Shown piece after piece: positions 9,960 through 21,984 of a DNA stretch of 64,000 bases. The notes under the pieces were generated by a model. It had not been told where the DNA came from. It ran no database searches and saw nothing but the letters and a program-made list of their open reading frames with translations. The stretch comes from Cranoglanis bouderius (lineage: Eukaryota > Chordata > Actinopteri > Siluriformes > Cranoglanididae): positions 9,210,800 through 9,274,799 of the forward strand of contig CM042558.1 in NCBI GenBank assembly GCA_023630585.1. The letters are read 5' to 3'. The position numbers and the translations under genes are program-made. The first letter of the stretch is position 1, and every line of letters begins with the position of its first letter.

Positions 9960-12900
9960 GCTCGAATGAACAGTCAAAATTTTAGAGCCACCAGGCCCTA
10001 CATTTTTTAAATAGATTAAAATAGAATAAATGCTTATATGGTCGAATTCACCCATGCAATGTTGACTTCCTGTCACCAAGTAGGAGGTTTTAGACATGGG
10101 GTGGGTAGAAGGTTTTAGACATGGGGTAGGTAAAAGGTTTTAGACATAGGGAGGGTAGAAGGTCTTAGACATTGGGAGGGTAGAAGGTTTTAGACATGGG
10201 GAGGGTAAAAGGTTTTAGACATGGTCTGAGTAGAAGGTTTTAGACAGGGGTAGGTAAAAGGTTTTAGACATAGGGAGGGTAGAAGGTCTTAGACATTGGG
10301 AGGGCAGAAGGTTTTAGACATGGGGTGGGTAGAAGGTTTTAGACATGGGGTGGGTAGAAGGTTTTAGACATGGGGTGGGTAGAAGGTTTGAGACATGGGG
10401 TGGCTAGAAGGTTTTAGACATGGGGTGGCTAGAAGGTTTTAGACATAGGGAGGGTAGAAGGTCTTAGACATTGGGAGGGTAGAAGGTCTTAGACATTGGG
10501 AGGGTAGAAGGTTTTAGACATGGGGTGGGTAGAAGGTTTGAGACATGGGGTGGGTAGAAGGTTTTAGACATGGGGTGGGTGGAAGGTTTGAGACATGGGG
10601 TGGGTGGAAGGTTGTAGACATGGGGTAAGTAAAAGGTTTTAGACATAGGGTGGTTAGAAGGTTTTAGACATGGGGTGGGTAGAAGGTTTTAGACATGGGG
10701 TGGGTGGAAGGTTTTAGACATGGGGTAAGTAAAAGGTTTTAGACATAGAGTGGTTAGAAGGTTTTAGACATGGGGTGGGTAGAAGGTTTTAGACATGGGG
10801 AGACAGTTTTAGATATGGTGTGTTCCGGCACCACCACTGGATGTCCATTACTAGGCTGGACCATGGGCATGCAATATTGATTTTCACCCTTGTCCCTTGC
10901 GCACAGAGATTTCTCCAGATTCTTGGAATCTTTTGATGATATTATGTACTGTAGATGATGAGATATTCAAAGTCTTCACAATTTTATGTTGAGGAACATA
11001 ATTCTGAAATTGTTCCACAAATTGTAGATGCAGTTTTTCGCAGATTGGTGAACCTCCGCCTATCTTTACTTCTGAAAGACTCTGCCTCTTTAAGATACTC
11101 TTTTTATACCCAATCATGTTACTGACCTGTTAACAACTAACCTCCAGCTGTTTCTTTTTAGTAACACTTACATTTCCAGCCTTTTGTTGCCCCCTGTCCA
11201 AACGTTTTTGAGATGTGTTGCGGCCATCGAATTCAAAATTACCGTATTTTTTTCTTAAAATGGTACATTTCTTCAGTTTAAACATTTGAAGTGTTTTCTA
11301 TGTTCTATTGTGAATAACATATGGGTTTATGAGATTTGCAAATTATTGCATTCTGTTTTTATTTACATTTTACACAGCGTCCCAACTTTTTTGGAATTGG
11401 GGCTGTACTACAGCAATTATTTAATTATTTAATAAATCCGGATGAATTGCATAGGACTGTAGAACTGTCAGATAACTATCAGATTTCTTTATTCATTTCA
11501 AGGGTGGCATCTGCCCTGATTTAATTTATTGTGTTAGATGCAACACTACAACCGTTAATTGGTCTCTTTTAACACTTTTAAACAGATTTTGTTTTAACTT
11601 AAAATGTAAAATTCAGAGTCAATTGAAACTTAGATTAATATGATTGCATTAAAAGGGAAAGGTATAAGTGACAGTATATAGATTTTTCTTTACACTGAAC
11701 ACTGTAACTGCTTTATTCACCATTGTATGGATCAATAACACTGTTAATATTCACTCAGCACTGTAGGTGTTAATTAAACACTGTTGGTGTTTTTTCAGCA
11801 TTGCAGGTTCTCCTGTACACAGCAGGCCTGTATGCAGGGCCAAGTTCTGATCCTGTATATCAGGAGTCCAGCAGAGTTTGGTAATATTCTTGCTCTTACA
11901 CACCTGATTCAACATCACCATTTAAATGACCAGGTTTTGAAGGTGTGTAAGAGCAGGAAAATCACCACTCTGTGCTGGACTCCAGATACACAGAGATATA
12001 CTGTACTGTATAGAGTTGAGCTCACCTGGTCCAAAGTGCAGGATTGATGTGAAACAGGAAATAATATTACAGTAGATAATATCTGTGAGAGAAAGGAATA
12101 AGGTAATCTCTCCAGTCTCAATCCTCAACACAGGATAAGTTCTTAGCATTAATCATCTTTGGGACAGATGCTACATTAGACAGAGCTTCTTGAATCTCTG
12201 AATCACATGTTTGTAGAAACGTGTGACTCAAATAAATGATAGCTAATAAGGTTTATGTAGTTTTCCATGATTATAACAGATTCATGAACAGATCGATGCG
12301 TTCGATTACAATTTTCAAATCTTATTATAAAAAAAAAGCTATTTTATTCTGAACATTCTAGGTTTTCATTAAATTAAAATAAAAGGCCATTGAATATTCA
12401 GTCAGTAAGCCAGGCCAAAGAATTGTATAGCCTATTTTATATACACCATAAATCTCTGGTTGTTTAGAGTTGACAAAACCCAATTATTTACCTTTTAGCT
12501 GTTTGACTAATTGTTTTGTCAATTCACACTTGATTATACTTCAACCCTGGTTGTCACTGATCCCCCATTAGATGCACACAGATGCACAAATCTCTCACAA
12601 TCTTTACACATCCAGTTTACACATCCTGTGATTATATGATTTATGATTGTTTTCCTTATTCACCCCAGCCTACAGCAGTAAGATACAACATATGGTAAAA
12701 AAAAAAGGCATTCTGAAATCGCACTGACCACATTGATCTATAATGGACTGACTGCTTGATACTTTTTGCTCCAACATTCATTATGGTCATAAGTACATGT
12801 GATGTGTTTGATGTGGACACAGACACCCTCAGTGTCATACACAGAAGATCTATGAGCAGAGATGGGGCAGATTGTCATCTCTTCAGGAGCAGATGGACCC

Positions 12901-14692
12901 CACAGCATGGCCACACCACTTGACATTATAGTGAGCCCTGTCAATTGATCTTTAACCCAAGTCACTTTTTCCACTGGCGATTATGATGTGCGCCAGGCAC
13001 TTCATAAGGTCAAGGGAGCTTGCGGACAAGTCAGGCTGCAATGATCATGCTGTGGAGCAAAGCAGTTATTAATCATATTGAAATCTGTAGGTGCATGATC
13101 CAAGAGGGAAAAGGGCTGCTGCAAATCTTTAAAAAAAACAAAACAAAACAAAAAAAAAAACCAACAACAGTAAAGCTCAGATAAGATCTTAAATGAGACG
13201 GGGTGATAGATGAAGTTCTGAGCTCCTGGCCTGTTCCAATCGATTGCCCTGGTGCTTGACCTTGAGCTTGATGCGAGCATGAATCCAGTGAGCTTTGCTC
13301 AGTGAAGATTCAGTTACAATTAGCAAGAGGCTCCATCCTGCTGAGGCATAAAACCACACATAGGCTACTAGCTCATGTTTCAACATGGCAACACTGTCAC
13401 TGTAAGGAAGTGATTTTCCAGAACGGTGTCCTTAGCAGCGCGTGATATTGGTGCACCGCTTGGAAACCTTCAGGGAAATTTAGTTTCTGCTACGCAGGCG
13501 TTTAAGTGCATGCGAAAATAGGTAAAAGAGCTTGAGCGTGCTTGAGTGTATTTCCCCCTCATGTTTGTGGAATATCCTGAGAGATCCTTAAAACACCCAT
13601 AGGTGTACATTTTCACTTTCTGTCCCATCGATAATATTGATTTTGGCACACCAGAGGGGTTGGGAAGTTTAACTTGTAGGACTGAGGCACCTAGGAAGAT
13701 GAGCACACATTTATTTGTCATTAAAATGTCTACTCATCCTCACACACATGCACCGTCACTTATCTGATGTCATTGCATTGTCTGAATTCATTTGCAATTC
13801 ATTGAAATGTCATTAACATGGAAATTTAAATTCATACCCATTATTTACGAGGTGCATATAAACACGTTATTCACAGACATTGAATAATACTTGGCTGGTA
13901 ATTCTGCGTGCTCGGTAAATGAGGACAAACTATGTGATATTTTATCACACAGCAAGTGAGATTTATTTCACACTATCACCTCAATCTAGTTTAGTATTTC
14001 CTTCATGACTATTTGATAAGTCTGCGCTGGAGGCAAGGCGAGTTGTTTGAGATTGTCATGAATTATTGATATTTTCTTTCAATATTACCACTACATCTAT
14101 TTTCTGCATATTTACCTCCAAATGGCTGCATAGCAGTCCTATAGTAAATGTAATGTATTTGATTTGTGTTATGGAAAGTTTTGTAGAAATGTGTTTGTAG
14201 GGAAATGGAAACCCATAGCTGAACCAAAATTGAGTTCAAATGGCATCATTTGAATTTGAAATTGAAATTATTCATGACCGAAGAATAGTTCATAACCCAG
14301 TTCAACATTTGAACCAAAGCTAGACTGTGAATGTGGCACGAATGTGTTTGGCTGCTGTATGATGTGTACGATATTATATTATTTTAAACAAATCATTTAA
14401 TACAATGGCTAATATCTCCTAAGATTTGTCTCTGCCTGTATGAGGGGAGCAGGTGTGATTGAAAGCAGGAATATGTTATAGTTCATGAAACTGCCATAAG
14501 GCTTAGACACTCGGTTTATAATTCAGCTCTCATTAGGTTACTCATGGCGAGCGTTGGGGGTTAGTGGGGGTTGGGAGGGGGTGTAATCTGCACCCCTCTA
14601 TGATGATGGATGTCTATGGGAAGTGGACAGAGCATAGTTGCAACTGACTGGAACATTAATGACCACCACACAACGAATTGGATGGCTGGGTC

Positions 14693-14751
<59 letters not shown>

Positions 14752-15222
14752 CTACACTTCATGTGCTGACTATGGGATTTCAGAAGAGTGCAGCTTAATT
14801 AACAATATGTAGTGTTCCAAAGCATTTAAAATATTGTATCATTTATGTCACTGTATATTTGCTAGGTAGTGATACTTCTTTTTTTTTTTTTAATAGATCT
14901 TGAGACAACGCTACAAATGCATTAAAATAAAATGTAAAAAATTACAACTTCAGAAGTTATACTAAATACATTTTTCTAAGTAAATACGTTTTTCCAAAAC
15001 ATGTTGAAATCTTGTCTCATTGCATATATTCATGATTTGTTTATATTTAATTCAACATTATAACTCAATGTAAACTAATATATGGATCTGCTATGTGGCA
15101 TTTCTAGGGTATGAAAACTAACACCAAACATATAATCCAGTCCTCCTGTAAGAAAAATGAAAAAAAAATCTTGTCAGAGATGTAGGAAAATGTGACGTCT
15201 GGACAGAAGACGGGCTAATTGG

Positions 15223-15263
<41 letters not shown>

Positions 15264-18200
15264 ACGGCAGGCAGCTGATGAGGCTGTGGAATGGCCCATC
15301 TACACACTCCACCTGCCCCCCTCATACCAGCTGAGGCCCACATTACCATATACCCCCATCCCGATCAATACCCACGGCACCATTTGGTTTATTCAGAATA
15401 CCTTGGAGAGAGTGGTCCAAAATGCAGCCTCAATTAGGAGCAACCTATCTGCTGGCTCCTCTGGGCTGATGGGATATCACACAGCACAAATCAGTAATGC
15501 GGTAAACAATAAGGAAGCTTCAGAGCTTCTAGAGAGAGTACATATTGCTAAGGGTGATGTGCAGAACTGTCAGCATTGTGCCAATGCTTAACAAACTGTG
15601 CATTACTAATCCTCTGAGATCAGGCTTGCTGTTGGCAACTTGGGCAACAGTAATTAAATTTCTTGAACATGTCAGAACAGATATATTTAATTCAAAGACT
15701 TGTTACCAAATACAGGTTTGACTGCATGGGAACATGGAGTTTACACTTAATTTCAATATTTTCTCTGCACCATGTACACACACAGAAGGCACATGTCCTT
15801 CAAGCTTTTATATGAGCTCTGTCATGCTGGTAAACGGCAAAAGCCCCAGAATCTGTTCTGCATCAGTGCCTTTTTCCTCACAGGCTATTGTACAAAAGGC
15901 TGCTAATAGCCTTTTGATTGGCAGCTCGCTTCGTATCTCAGTTTTTCTCTGCTCAGCGTAAACAGATCGCCTTGCACATGAGTACTACTGACGTGTCCGC
16001 TTTCCTTCACATATACACCTTTTATATATGATCACTTGTGTTACCTACAGGTAATATAAAGTGAGCTGGTGGTAACTCGTTTGCCTCGCACCTCCGGGGT
16101 TGGGGTTCCAATCCTCCCTCCACCCTGTGTGCACTGAGCTTGCATGTTCCCTTCACTTTCTCTTTCTTATGTTCTCCCTGTGCTTCGGGGGTTTCCTCTG
16201 GGTACTCATTTTTCCTCCCCAGTCCAAAGACATGTGCTGTAGGCTGATTTCTAAATTGTCCGTAGTGTGTGAATGTGAGTGTGATTGTGCCCTGCGATGG
16301 GTTGGCATCCTGTCCAGGATGCCCCCCGCCTTGTGCCCGGAGTTCCCTGAGATGGCTCCCCTGCGACCCTCTGTAGGATAAGCGGTATGGAAAATGGAAG
16401 GATGGATGGTGGTAGTTGGGGCGGAGTGGGAGGCCTTCTAACAGTATGAACAGGTCACTTCAATAGAAGTAAGTGAATAATTAATGGGCAGCTCTAATAG
16501 ACTTGCTGGCTCCATAATAAGCATAGGTAAACCTACAAGTGTTTAGCCTAAGTGCTTTCCCAGATGAAGTCATTGATAATGCAGTGTGGCTAAAGAATTG
16601 ACTCAAGGCTGCTGTATCGATAAGAGCTCATGCTACAGGGAGCAGGAAGGCTGAGAGCACTGTATTTTTGTTTATGTACATTGTCTTCTCTACTTTTTTT
16701 TCTGGTCTGTTGTATTGGGTATTAGGTATTTAACTAACCTTTTGCATGAATCATCTCTTAATTGTTGATGCTTTTATTGTTTTAATTGCACACATTTGTA
16801 TGCATTGCACCTATCAAAGCACTTAAACTTGTGATGATAACATAAAAAAAAAAAAAAAAGCAGAAGTTAGATGTAGTCACTCTCTGAAGCAGGTGGACTA
16901 CAGGAGGATCATTAAGCCCAGAGAGCCTTCAAGGCACTTAAGCCAAATGAGTCCCATCTGCTGGCCAGAGTGAGAGAGGAGCGTAAGACACAAGCACATG
17001 CATTCCTTTTTTTCTGCCTTATCTGCCTGTAACCCTCAGCTGATTGATGCATCCTGAACATCTGTGCAGCTTGCAGCACTTCTCATGCACTTATAGAGTG
17101 GAGCTCAGAGAGCAGCCGAGTCTTCGTCCTCATTTGCAGCCAATAAGTGACACGGCCGGCCTTAGGAACCCTTGGCTGATCAGCTGCAGGACAAAAAGCC
17201 TTGTCGCCTCATTACCTCTTGTTCTGCCGCCCTGATCTCACCTACTAATACATATGCTGCAGGCGTGATGTGATTTATCTGATCAATACTGCATTGTGCA
17301 AAGTAATTCCAGTCTTAAGGAAAACAGATCTCAGAGCCTAAAGGAGAACAGGATAGAGGACAAGAGAAGTAAAAAATACGTTGAGTCTGATTTCTTTGCC
17401 ATTCCTAACTCTTATGTTATGTTCATTACTTAGCAATGGATTAATTAAATAAATTAGGTATGTAAAAACAATTTATGGAAATAGATGCATAAAAGCCCTT
17501 CTCATTCTTGGGTAACATCCTGATGGGTGATTTTTGTTTCTCTAGCGTTAGGGTTAGGGTTAAGTTTAAGAAAAAGTTCCAAGTAGAAAACCTTTAAGAA
17601 AGCCAGAGCCCTAAATCATCCAAAAAAAAACCTTTTCTAAGCAAGAATCACTTTTTTCATACTTACAAACACTTTTATAATACAATCAGGTCAAAGTAAC
17701 TTGAACATAATATCTGTAACATATATAATACATAATCATGTTTATTAGAGAATATGGACCTAAATATTAAAGTTCTGTTTCTGTTTGCTCTTCAGGAGCA
17801 TGATGCCAAAAGCACTGGACGGCCAGATTGTGATGGAGAAAACACCACGGTACTTTGTGACAGCCGAGACACCAGAACGTGTCCATGCCATGTCAAGAGA
17901 CGTGAAGCTGATCGTGGTGGTGCGTGACCCCGTGACCCGTGCCATCTCCGACTACACTCAGATCGCCTCCAAGACACCGGGCATCGCCAGTTTCGAAAGC
18001 CTGGCTTTTAAAAACAGATCATCTGGTCAGGTGGACACTCTGTGGAGCCCGCTGTACATCGGCTTGTACGCCCAACACCTGGAGCACTGGCTGGCTTATT
18101 TCCCACTCTCTCAAATCCACTTTGTCAACGGCGAGCGGCTCGTCAGCGACCCGGCTTTCGAGCTGGGCCGTGTGCAGGACTTCCTGGGCCTGGAGCGCAT

Positions 18201-18414
18201 TATCACGGACAAGCATTTCTACTTCAACAAGACCAAGGGCTTCCCCTGTTTGAAGAAGGCAGAGGGCAGCGCTGAGCCACACTGCTTGGGCAAAACCAAA
18301 GGCAGGACTCATGTGCATGTCGAACCTGAGGTCGTTCACAACCTCAGGAATTTCTACCACCCGCACAATCTGAGGTTCTACCAAATGACTGGAATGGACT
18401 TTGGGTGGAAGTGA
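9474..18414 (+). CDS. hs3st6: Heparan sulfate glucosamine 3-O-sulfotransferase 6-like, two coding exons
   Basis: The coding sequence joins 9474-9919 and 17796-18414 (446 + 619 bases) into 354 codons plus TGA. The product is a type II Golgi membrane enzyme that moves sulfate from PAPS to the 3-OH of glucosamine in heparan sulfate. Order along the protein: short cytosolic tail; membrane anchor at about 17-36; basic low-complexity stem at 40-100; sulfotransferase domain from about 102. Visible motifs are the PAPS loop GVKKGGT (108-114), the expected catalytic Glu119, and the 3'-phosphate site RDPVTRAIS (192-200). Gln204 and Lys208, and the KGR segment at 317-319, match substrate-contact positions known from 3-OST-3. 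Cys300 and Cys312 are the likely conserved disulfide. Phrases such as RALLEFLRLHPD, IGLYAQHL and RVQDFLGL point to HS3ST6 over HS3ST3 or HS3ST2; a teleost HS3ST3-like name is possible. Odd points are Arg167 in EKTPRYF, where a small residue is usual, and a furin-type site in the stem. Confidence 0.93.
9927..9954. repeat. (GA)n microsatellite at the splice donor
   Basis: An uninterrupted GA tract starts about 7 bases after the exon 1 donor GT, close enough to fall within the donor neighbourhood. Confidence 0.95.
10081..10812. repeat. Minisatellite, 25-bp unit, in intron 1
   Basis: About 29 tandem units resemble aaggttttagacatggggtg followed by ggtag, 25 bp each. Variant units (acattgggag, ataagtaaa-type) recur as blocks: a two-unit variant block appears near 10142, 10264 and 10442, which indicates that multi-unit segments were copied. 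G-rich on the plus strand. Open frames across it are repeat artefacts. Confidence 0.95.
10866..11405 (-). mobile_element. Tc1-like transposon, 5' half only
   Basis: The right end carries a terminal inverted repeat (ttggaattggggctg, ending at 11405) followed by TA at 11406-11407. Reading leftward on the minus strand, a frame at 11117-10884 gives the N-terminal helix-turn-helix of a Tc1 transposase (IKRFQESGEISVRKGQG). Sequence matching the family stops near 10866. The catalytic domain and the other end are missing, and the unrelated 25-bp minisatellite follows within about 50 bp. Confidence 0.85.
11861..11988. repeat. Foldback (inverted-repeat) element
   Basis: Two arms of about 50 bp face each other across a short loop. 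Both contain gctcttacacacct-type and ggagtccagca-type words in opposite orientation (left arm 11861-11912, right arm 11937-11988). The hairpin fits a small foldback transposon or MITE. No protein is encoded. Confidence 0.75.
11993..14694. other. Intron 1 sequence, nothing recognised
   Basis: AT-rich non-coding DNA inside the sulfotransferase intron. Short A-rich runs (about 13130-13160) and CT/GA-poor sequence occur. No coding exon, RNA gene or named repeat was identified. 12880-13760 lacks familiar repeats and could be examined for conserved elements. Confidence 0.45.
14695..14750. repeat. (AC)n microsatellite
   Basis: About 28 uninterrupted CA units. Reading frames encoding poly-HT or poly-CV across it are artefacts. 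Confidence 0.97.
14751..15226. other. Intron 1 AT-rich spacer
   Basis: AT-rich sequence between two microsatellites; no feature recognised. Confidence 0.4.
15227..15262. repeat. (TG)n microsatellite
   Basis: About 18 TG units. It is in the opposite strand sense to the (AC)n tract 500 bp upstream. Confidence 0.95.
15263..16060. other. Intron 1 spacer
   Basis: Repeat-poor, moderately GC-rich sequence. The frame at 15226-15591 begins inside the TG tract and shows no domain. Regulatory conservation is possible but not visible from one genome. Confidence 0.4.
16065..16398 (+). mobile_element. tRNA-headed SINE copy
   Basis: Same family as the element at 7272. It shares tttgcctcgcacctccgggg, a degraded B box (ggttccaatcc), the mid-body phrase cagtccaaagacatgtgctg, and the tail word ggataagcggtatgg followed by a GGATGG-rich end. 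Confidence 0.85.
16399..17795. other. 3' part of intron 1, no repeat recognised
   Basis: Mostly repeat-poor. 16840-16858 is a poly-A run, and 17547-17562 holds two telomere-like TTAGGG units. 16870-17250 is unusually free of low complexity and could contain conserved regulatory DNA. The acceptor at the right end reads tttgctcttcag before 17796. Confidence 0.45.
17796..18414 (+). CDS. hs3st6: Sulfotransferase coding exon 2
   Basis: It starts after a pyrimidine-rich acceptor ending CAG and completes the split Arg149 codon, keeping the frame. It encodes the rest of the catalytic domain, residues 150-354, with EKTPRYF (163-169), RDPVTRAISDY (192-202), GERLVSDPA, TDKHFYFNKTKGFPCLKK and the final GMDFGWK. 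Sequons lie at Asn222 (NRS) and Asn293 (NKT). The second-exon domain layout matches the usual two-exon HS3ST2/3/4/6 gene structure. Confidence 0.95.
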
Positions 18415-19836
18415 TGTCTTTTTTTGCTCAATCCAGACACTCACTCATGCAATGCAGCACAGGAAACTGTGGAGGGTATAATTGCTTTTTTGAGTAAATA
18501 TTTGATGCAGTTAGTGCTCACACTGACAGTGGAAACTCTGGGTGAGTTATGCACTCTGATCAAGGGTAAATAATCAAATTTGCATTTGGTGATGTTTTTC
18601 TTAAGGCATCTTACGTGTCAGGTTTCAGGATCACAGCAAAAAAAAAAAAAAGAGCTGACTTTCAGACAGTGAAAATGTTCAAACATCAGCTACAAACAAT
18701 AGAGTGGACGTCATTTGTAATATACTGTAAAAGAAGTTGGACTGTAGGACTGTATGACATTCAAAACGAGGTTTTATGTGAATGACTCTGATTGGCACCA
18801 TCAAGTGTTAAGGCTACTGCTTTCCAGAGGAACTGGAACTGTGTAAAAAACCGGGCTGGTCCACTGGCTAGCTGAGGTGAGCTGAATCATTTTGATCAAA
18901 TGAGCCAAATAGCCATTTTTATACTATTATTATATTGCAGATTTGTGATATGGAGTATCATAAAGAACAGGGCAGTAAGAGAAATCATACTTTCAACACT
19001 TTTTTTTTTTTTTTTTTTGCTATTTGAAAGTGTTTACATTGTTAAGACAACAATTGTAAGTAACTTGACATTGTGTTCATGGATGGAGCTAATAGAAAGC
19101 ATCATACATTATACATGCATACATTATACATCCGTTCATACATTATGCATAAATCAATAAGTAACATCACTCCCTTTCAAATATGCGAATATCAAAAGAA
19201 GTGGCTGGAACATGCTGATCTATTCTTGCATAATGCACTCTTTGTGCAGCCTAAATTCACAAACAGTACTAGTTTTTAACTTCCTGTGATTGATGAGACG
19301 GTACACAGTCACAAAGCCGACCTGTCTGTTGCTTGCATGAATTTGCACTAATGTTAAGGAAGCCTGTTAAATTATTTTCAAATGGATGTGTGCATTTGTT
19401 ATGCAATTTCGGAAACACAAACAAATGGGGAAATAAATTTTTTTTATGAATAGTGTGTGAGTGTAAGCGCATTAACGGAGAGACAGGACGTCCTCAGCTT
19501 CTGTCATCATTTATTCTTATTCTTTATTCTTACTCTTTGCAAAACACTTTTGACTCATAGTGAATTTTAAATGTCCCTCTGGTCAAAGGGTACATGTAGC
19601 ACAGTCATACAATGAGATATAAATAAGAAGTAAATAATAAGCCCAAATGGACACTTGGTAATATTAGTGCATACAGTCAGCAGCCAATGACAAAAACTTT
19701 AGCACAGTGCCTCCTTGTGGTCATTCAAGCATTTAACACCTTTGGTCCCTTTTTATAGTCCCCTAACTGTTGAGGAAAACGTGTGCAATAAAATCTATAG
19801 ATAATATTCCAGTATTACAAAACGAGAGCTAACATA
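18415..19836 (+). other. Likely 3' UTR, then intergenic DNA
   Basis: Follows the sulfotransferase stop with no further coding exon. Possible polyadenylation hexamers AATAAA occur at about 19432 and 19787, but the true end cannot be fixed. A poly-T run lies at about 19000-19018. Confidence 0.4.
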
Positions 19837-20423
19837 CATTCACTGGCCTCTTTATTAGAAACACCTGTACACCTGCTCATTCATGCAATTATTTAATCAG
19901 CCAATTATGTCATACAGACACATGTCAAGAGCTTCAGTTAATGTTCACATTAAACATCAGAATGAGGACAAAATGTTACCTCAGTGACTTGTCATGGTTG
20001 TTTGTTTGAGTATTTTTGAAACTGCTCCTGGTATTTTCATGCTAGAGTTTACACCGAATGGTGAGAAAAACAAAAAAAATATTCAGTGGGCAGCAATTCT
20101 GCTAAATCATAAGAGAAAGGTTAAAGGAGAATGATCTGACTGGTTTGAGCTGACAGAAAGGCTACGGTATCTCAGATACACTCTTTCCAATCGTGCTGAG
20201 CAGAAAAGCATCTCAGAATGCACAACACGTCGAACCTTGATGCAGATGGGATACAACAGCAGAAGACCACATCGGGTTCCACTCCAGTCAGCCAAGAACA
20301 GGAATCTGAGGCCACAGTGGATAGCTGAAGAGTGTAAACACCCAAACACATTGGAAAAACATCGCCTGGTCTTGAATGAACATGCAGGTGTACAGGTGTT
20401 CCCAATAAAGTGGAAGGTTATTG
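19837..20423 (+). mobile_element. Internally deleted Tc1-like element
   Basis: TA-flanked ends match in inverted orientation: the left end reads cactggcctctttattagaa and acacctgtacacctg; the right end reads caggtgtacaggtgttccca and ataaagtgg. Between them are 5'-transposase remnants (gcatctcagaatgcacaaca) that also occur in the longer copy at 45837. About 590 bp, so well below an autonomous Tc1 length. The right terminus has diverged. Confidence 0.8.
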
Positions 20424-20939
20424 TATATAATGAAAACATATATTAGGTTGAATGACATGTAAATGGAGAAATACTGTCGACTGTAATCTCACAAGCACTT
20501 AACAAAACAAACAAACAAACAAAAAACTTATAGAGCTATTCAGATTGACTATGTTTTTTTGTACTTCCATTATACTCTACTTCACGTGTAGCTCACAAAA
20601 TATAAACAATTTTGTTTTGGTGGCACAAACTCAACATCTGAATCATTTTGGGAATGTAATTATGCAGTCTTTATTGCATTATTTCAATTTATTTTGATTT
20701 ATTTCAAGCCTCTGCACATGGTCAGCTAAACATGATAACAGTGATAGCACAGTGAAAAAATTCAAGTAAAGGTTAACTTGATGAGCATTCACTTTGGAGA
20801 ATTTCCTTTTCTAGAACCCTTTTCACAACCAAGCTGTTGTACTACACTTTCCCTCAGGCCAAACTTGTGCATGCTGTGATGCATGATAAGTGAATGACTG
20901 TCTTTGGTTCCAAACAGTTTTAAGACATATATATTTATA
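20424..20939. other. Intergenic AT-rich DNA
   Basis: A (CAAA)n stretch lies at about 20503-20523. Nothing else was recognised. Confidence 0.4.
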
Positions 20940-21255
20940 TGTTATATTTTTACCCCATTTTCTCCCCAATTCGTTCATTTACCAAATCCTACCCATTAGC
21001 CAGCTCTCACATGACAGCTACCAACCGGGGAAGGTGAAGGCTCACGCTGGTTCCTGTAAGACACCAGCCAGCCACCGCAACTTTTCGAACTGCTGCTCAT
21101 GCTACATTACAGCGCAGCGTAACACACTCGGAGGAAAGCGCTAACTGCCCTCTTCATCATGCATGAGCTCACAGACGCCCCATGATTGGTTCATGTCACT
21201 CTGATTGACAGGGGACAGTGTAACGCCGTCCCTCCCACCCAGAGAGCATGGCTCT
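20940..21255 (-). mobile_element. Old dispersed SINE-like repeat, minus orientation
   Basis: It opens with accccattttctccccaatt and contains tcgaactgctgctcatgcta and cagcgtaacacactcggagg, phrases I associate with a repeat common in ostariophysan fish. Its first part is the reverse complement of the 3' end of the element at 40735-41005 (ttgggagaaaatagcataaa), suggesting that two families share a tail. Family naming is from memory. Confidence 0.6.
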
Positions 21256-21940
21256 ATATAATATAAAAGCTTTGCAGAGCCACATTTTTGATATATTGAA
21301 ATAAAATTACTGCTCTCTATCAAAAGCATTACTTTTTACACATGTAGTAATATTAAATACAAATAAATATCTACCATCCCCAGTCATTTTAGAAAAATAG
21401 CCACAACACTGATACAGGCATCATGCCTGTATTACTGAACATATTTGACCCACATAAGGATTATAAACCCAGAAAATTTACTGTAAATGAATAGTCAGTT
21501 CTGAGCATGCTTTGCTTTAACAGAATCGTGATCAATATCATAAACAAACGCACTCTGTCTTTTTATAGAGATGCAAAACAGAGATGTAATATTTTAAATT
21601 AGTGAAAACCAGAAAATCCAGGACTAGAAAAATCATGAAAAAAAAAAACATAGACAAAAACATAACCCCTTAGACAGCACAATATTAAATAATTATACGG
21701 CAAATGTTGTTGTACCTATTTTACACGAGATGTGTCAGTGCTAATATATACGATACATGCGTAAACTTACAGACTGGTGACAATTTAAAGGGAAACCTGG
21801 CTCTGTTATTCTGTGGGGGGTATTTATTTTGCTGACATGTTTTTGGGTCCACTTGTCCTCATAGAGTGAAGTGTCACTGCAAATAAATACAAAGTTCTTT
21901 GACTGACCACCTTTATCCTAGGAGGAAATGTTTCTATCCT
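21256..21940. other. Intergenic AT-rich DNA
   Basis: No gene or named repeat recognised. An A-rich run lies at about 21637-21660. Confidence 0.4.
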
Positions 21941-21984
21941 GGTGGGCGTGGTCTCTTGATTTGGTGAGTATGAAAATGATTATA

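Noticed and set aside
10464..10646. 60-codon frame with repeated SKTFYPPHV-like units
   Set aside because: It is the minus-strand translation of the 25-bp minisatellite; stops are absent only because the unit lacks them in that frame.
14561..14798. Frames encoding poly-HT and poly-CV
   Set aside because: They are translations of the (AC)n tract; the same applies at 15226 and 52348-52645.
17547..17562. Interstitial telomere repeat
   Set aside because: Only about two TTAGGG units; expected by chance in AT-rich DNA of this length.
17939..18444. Alternative frames over sulfotransferase exon 2 on both strands
   Set aside because: Overlap shadows of a GC-rich coding exon; only the +1 frame joins exon 1 in phase and matches the family.
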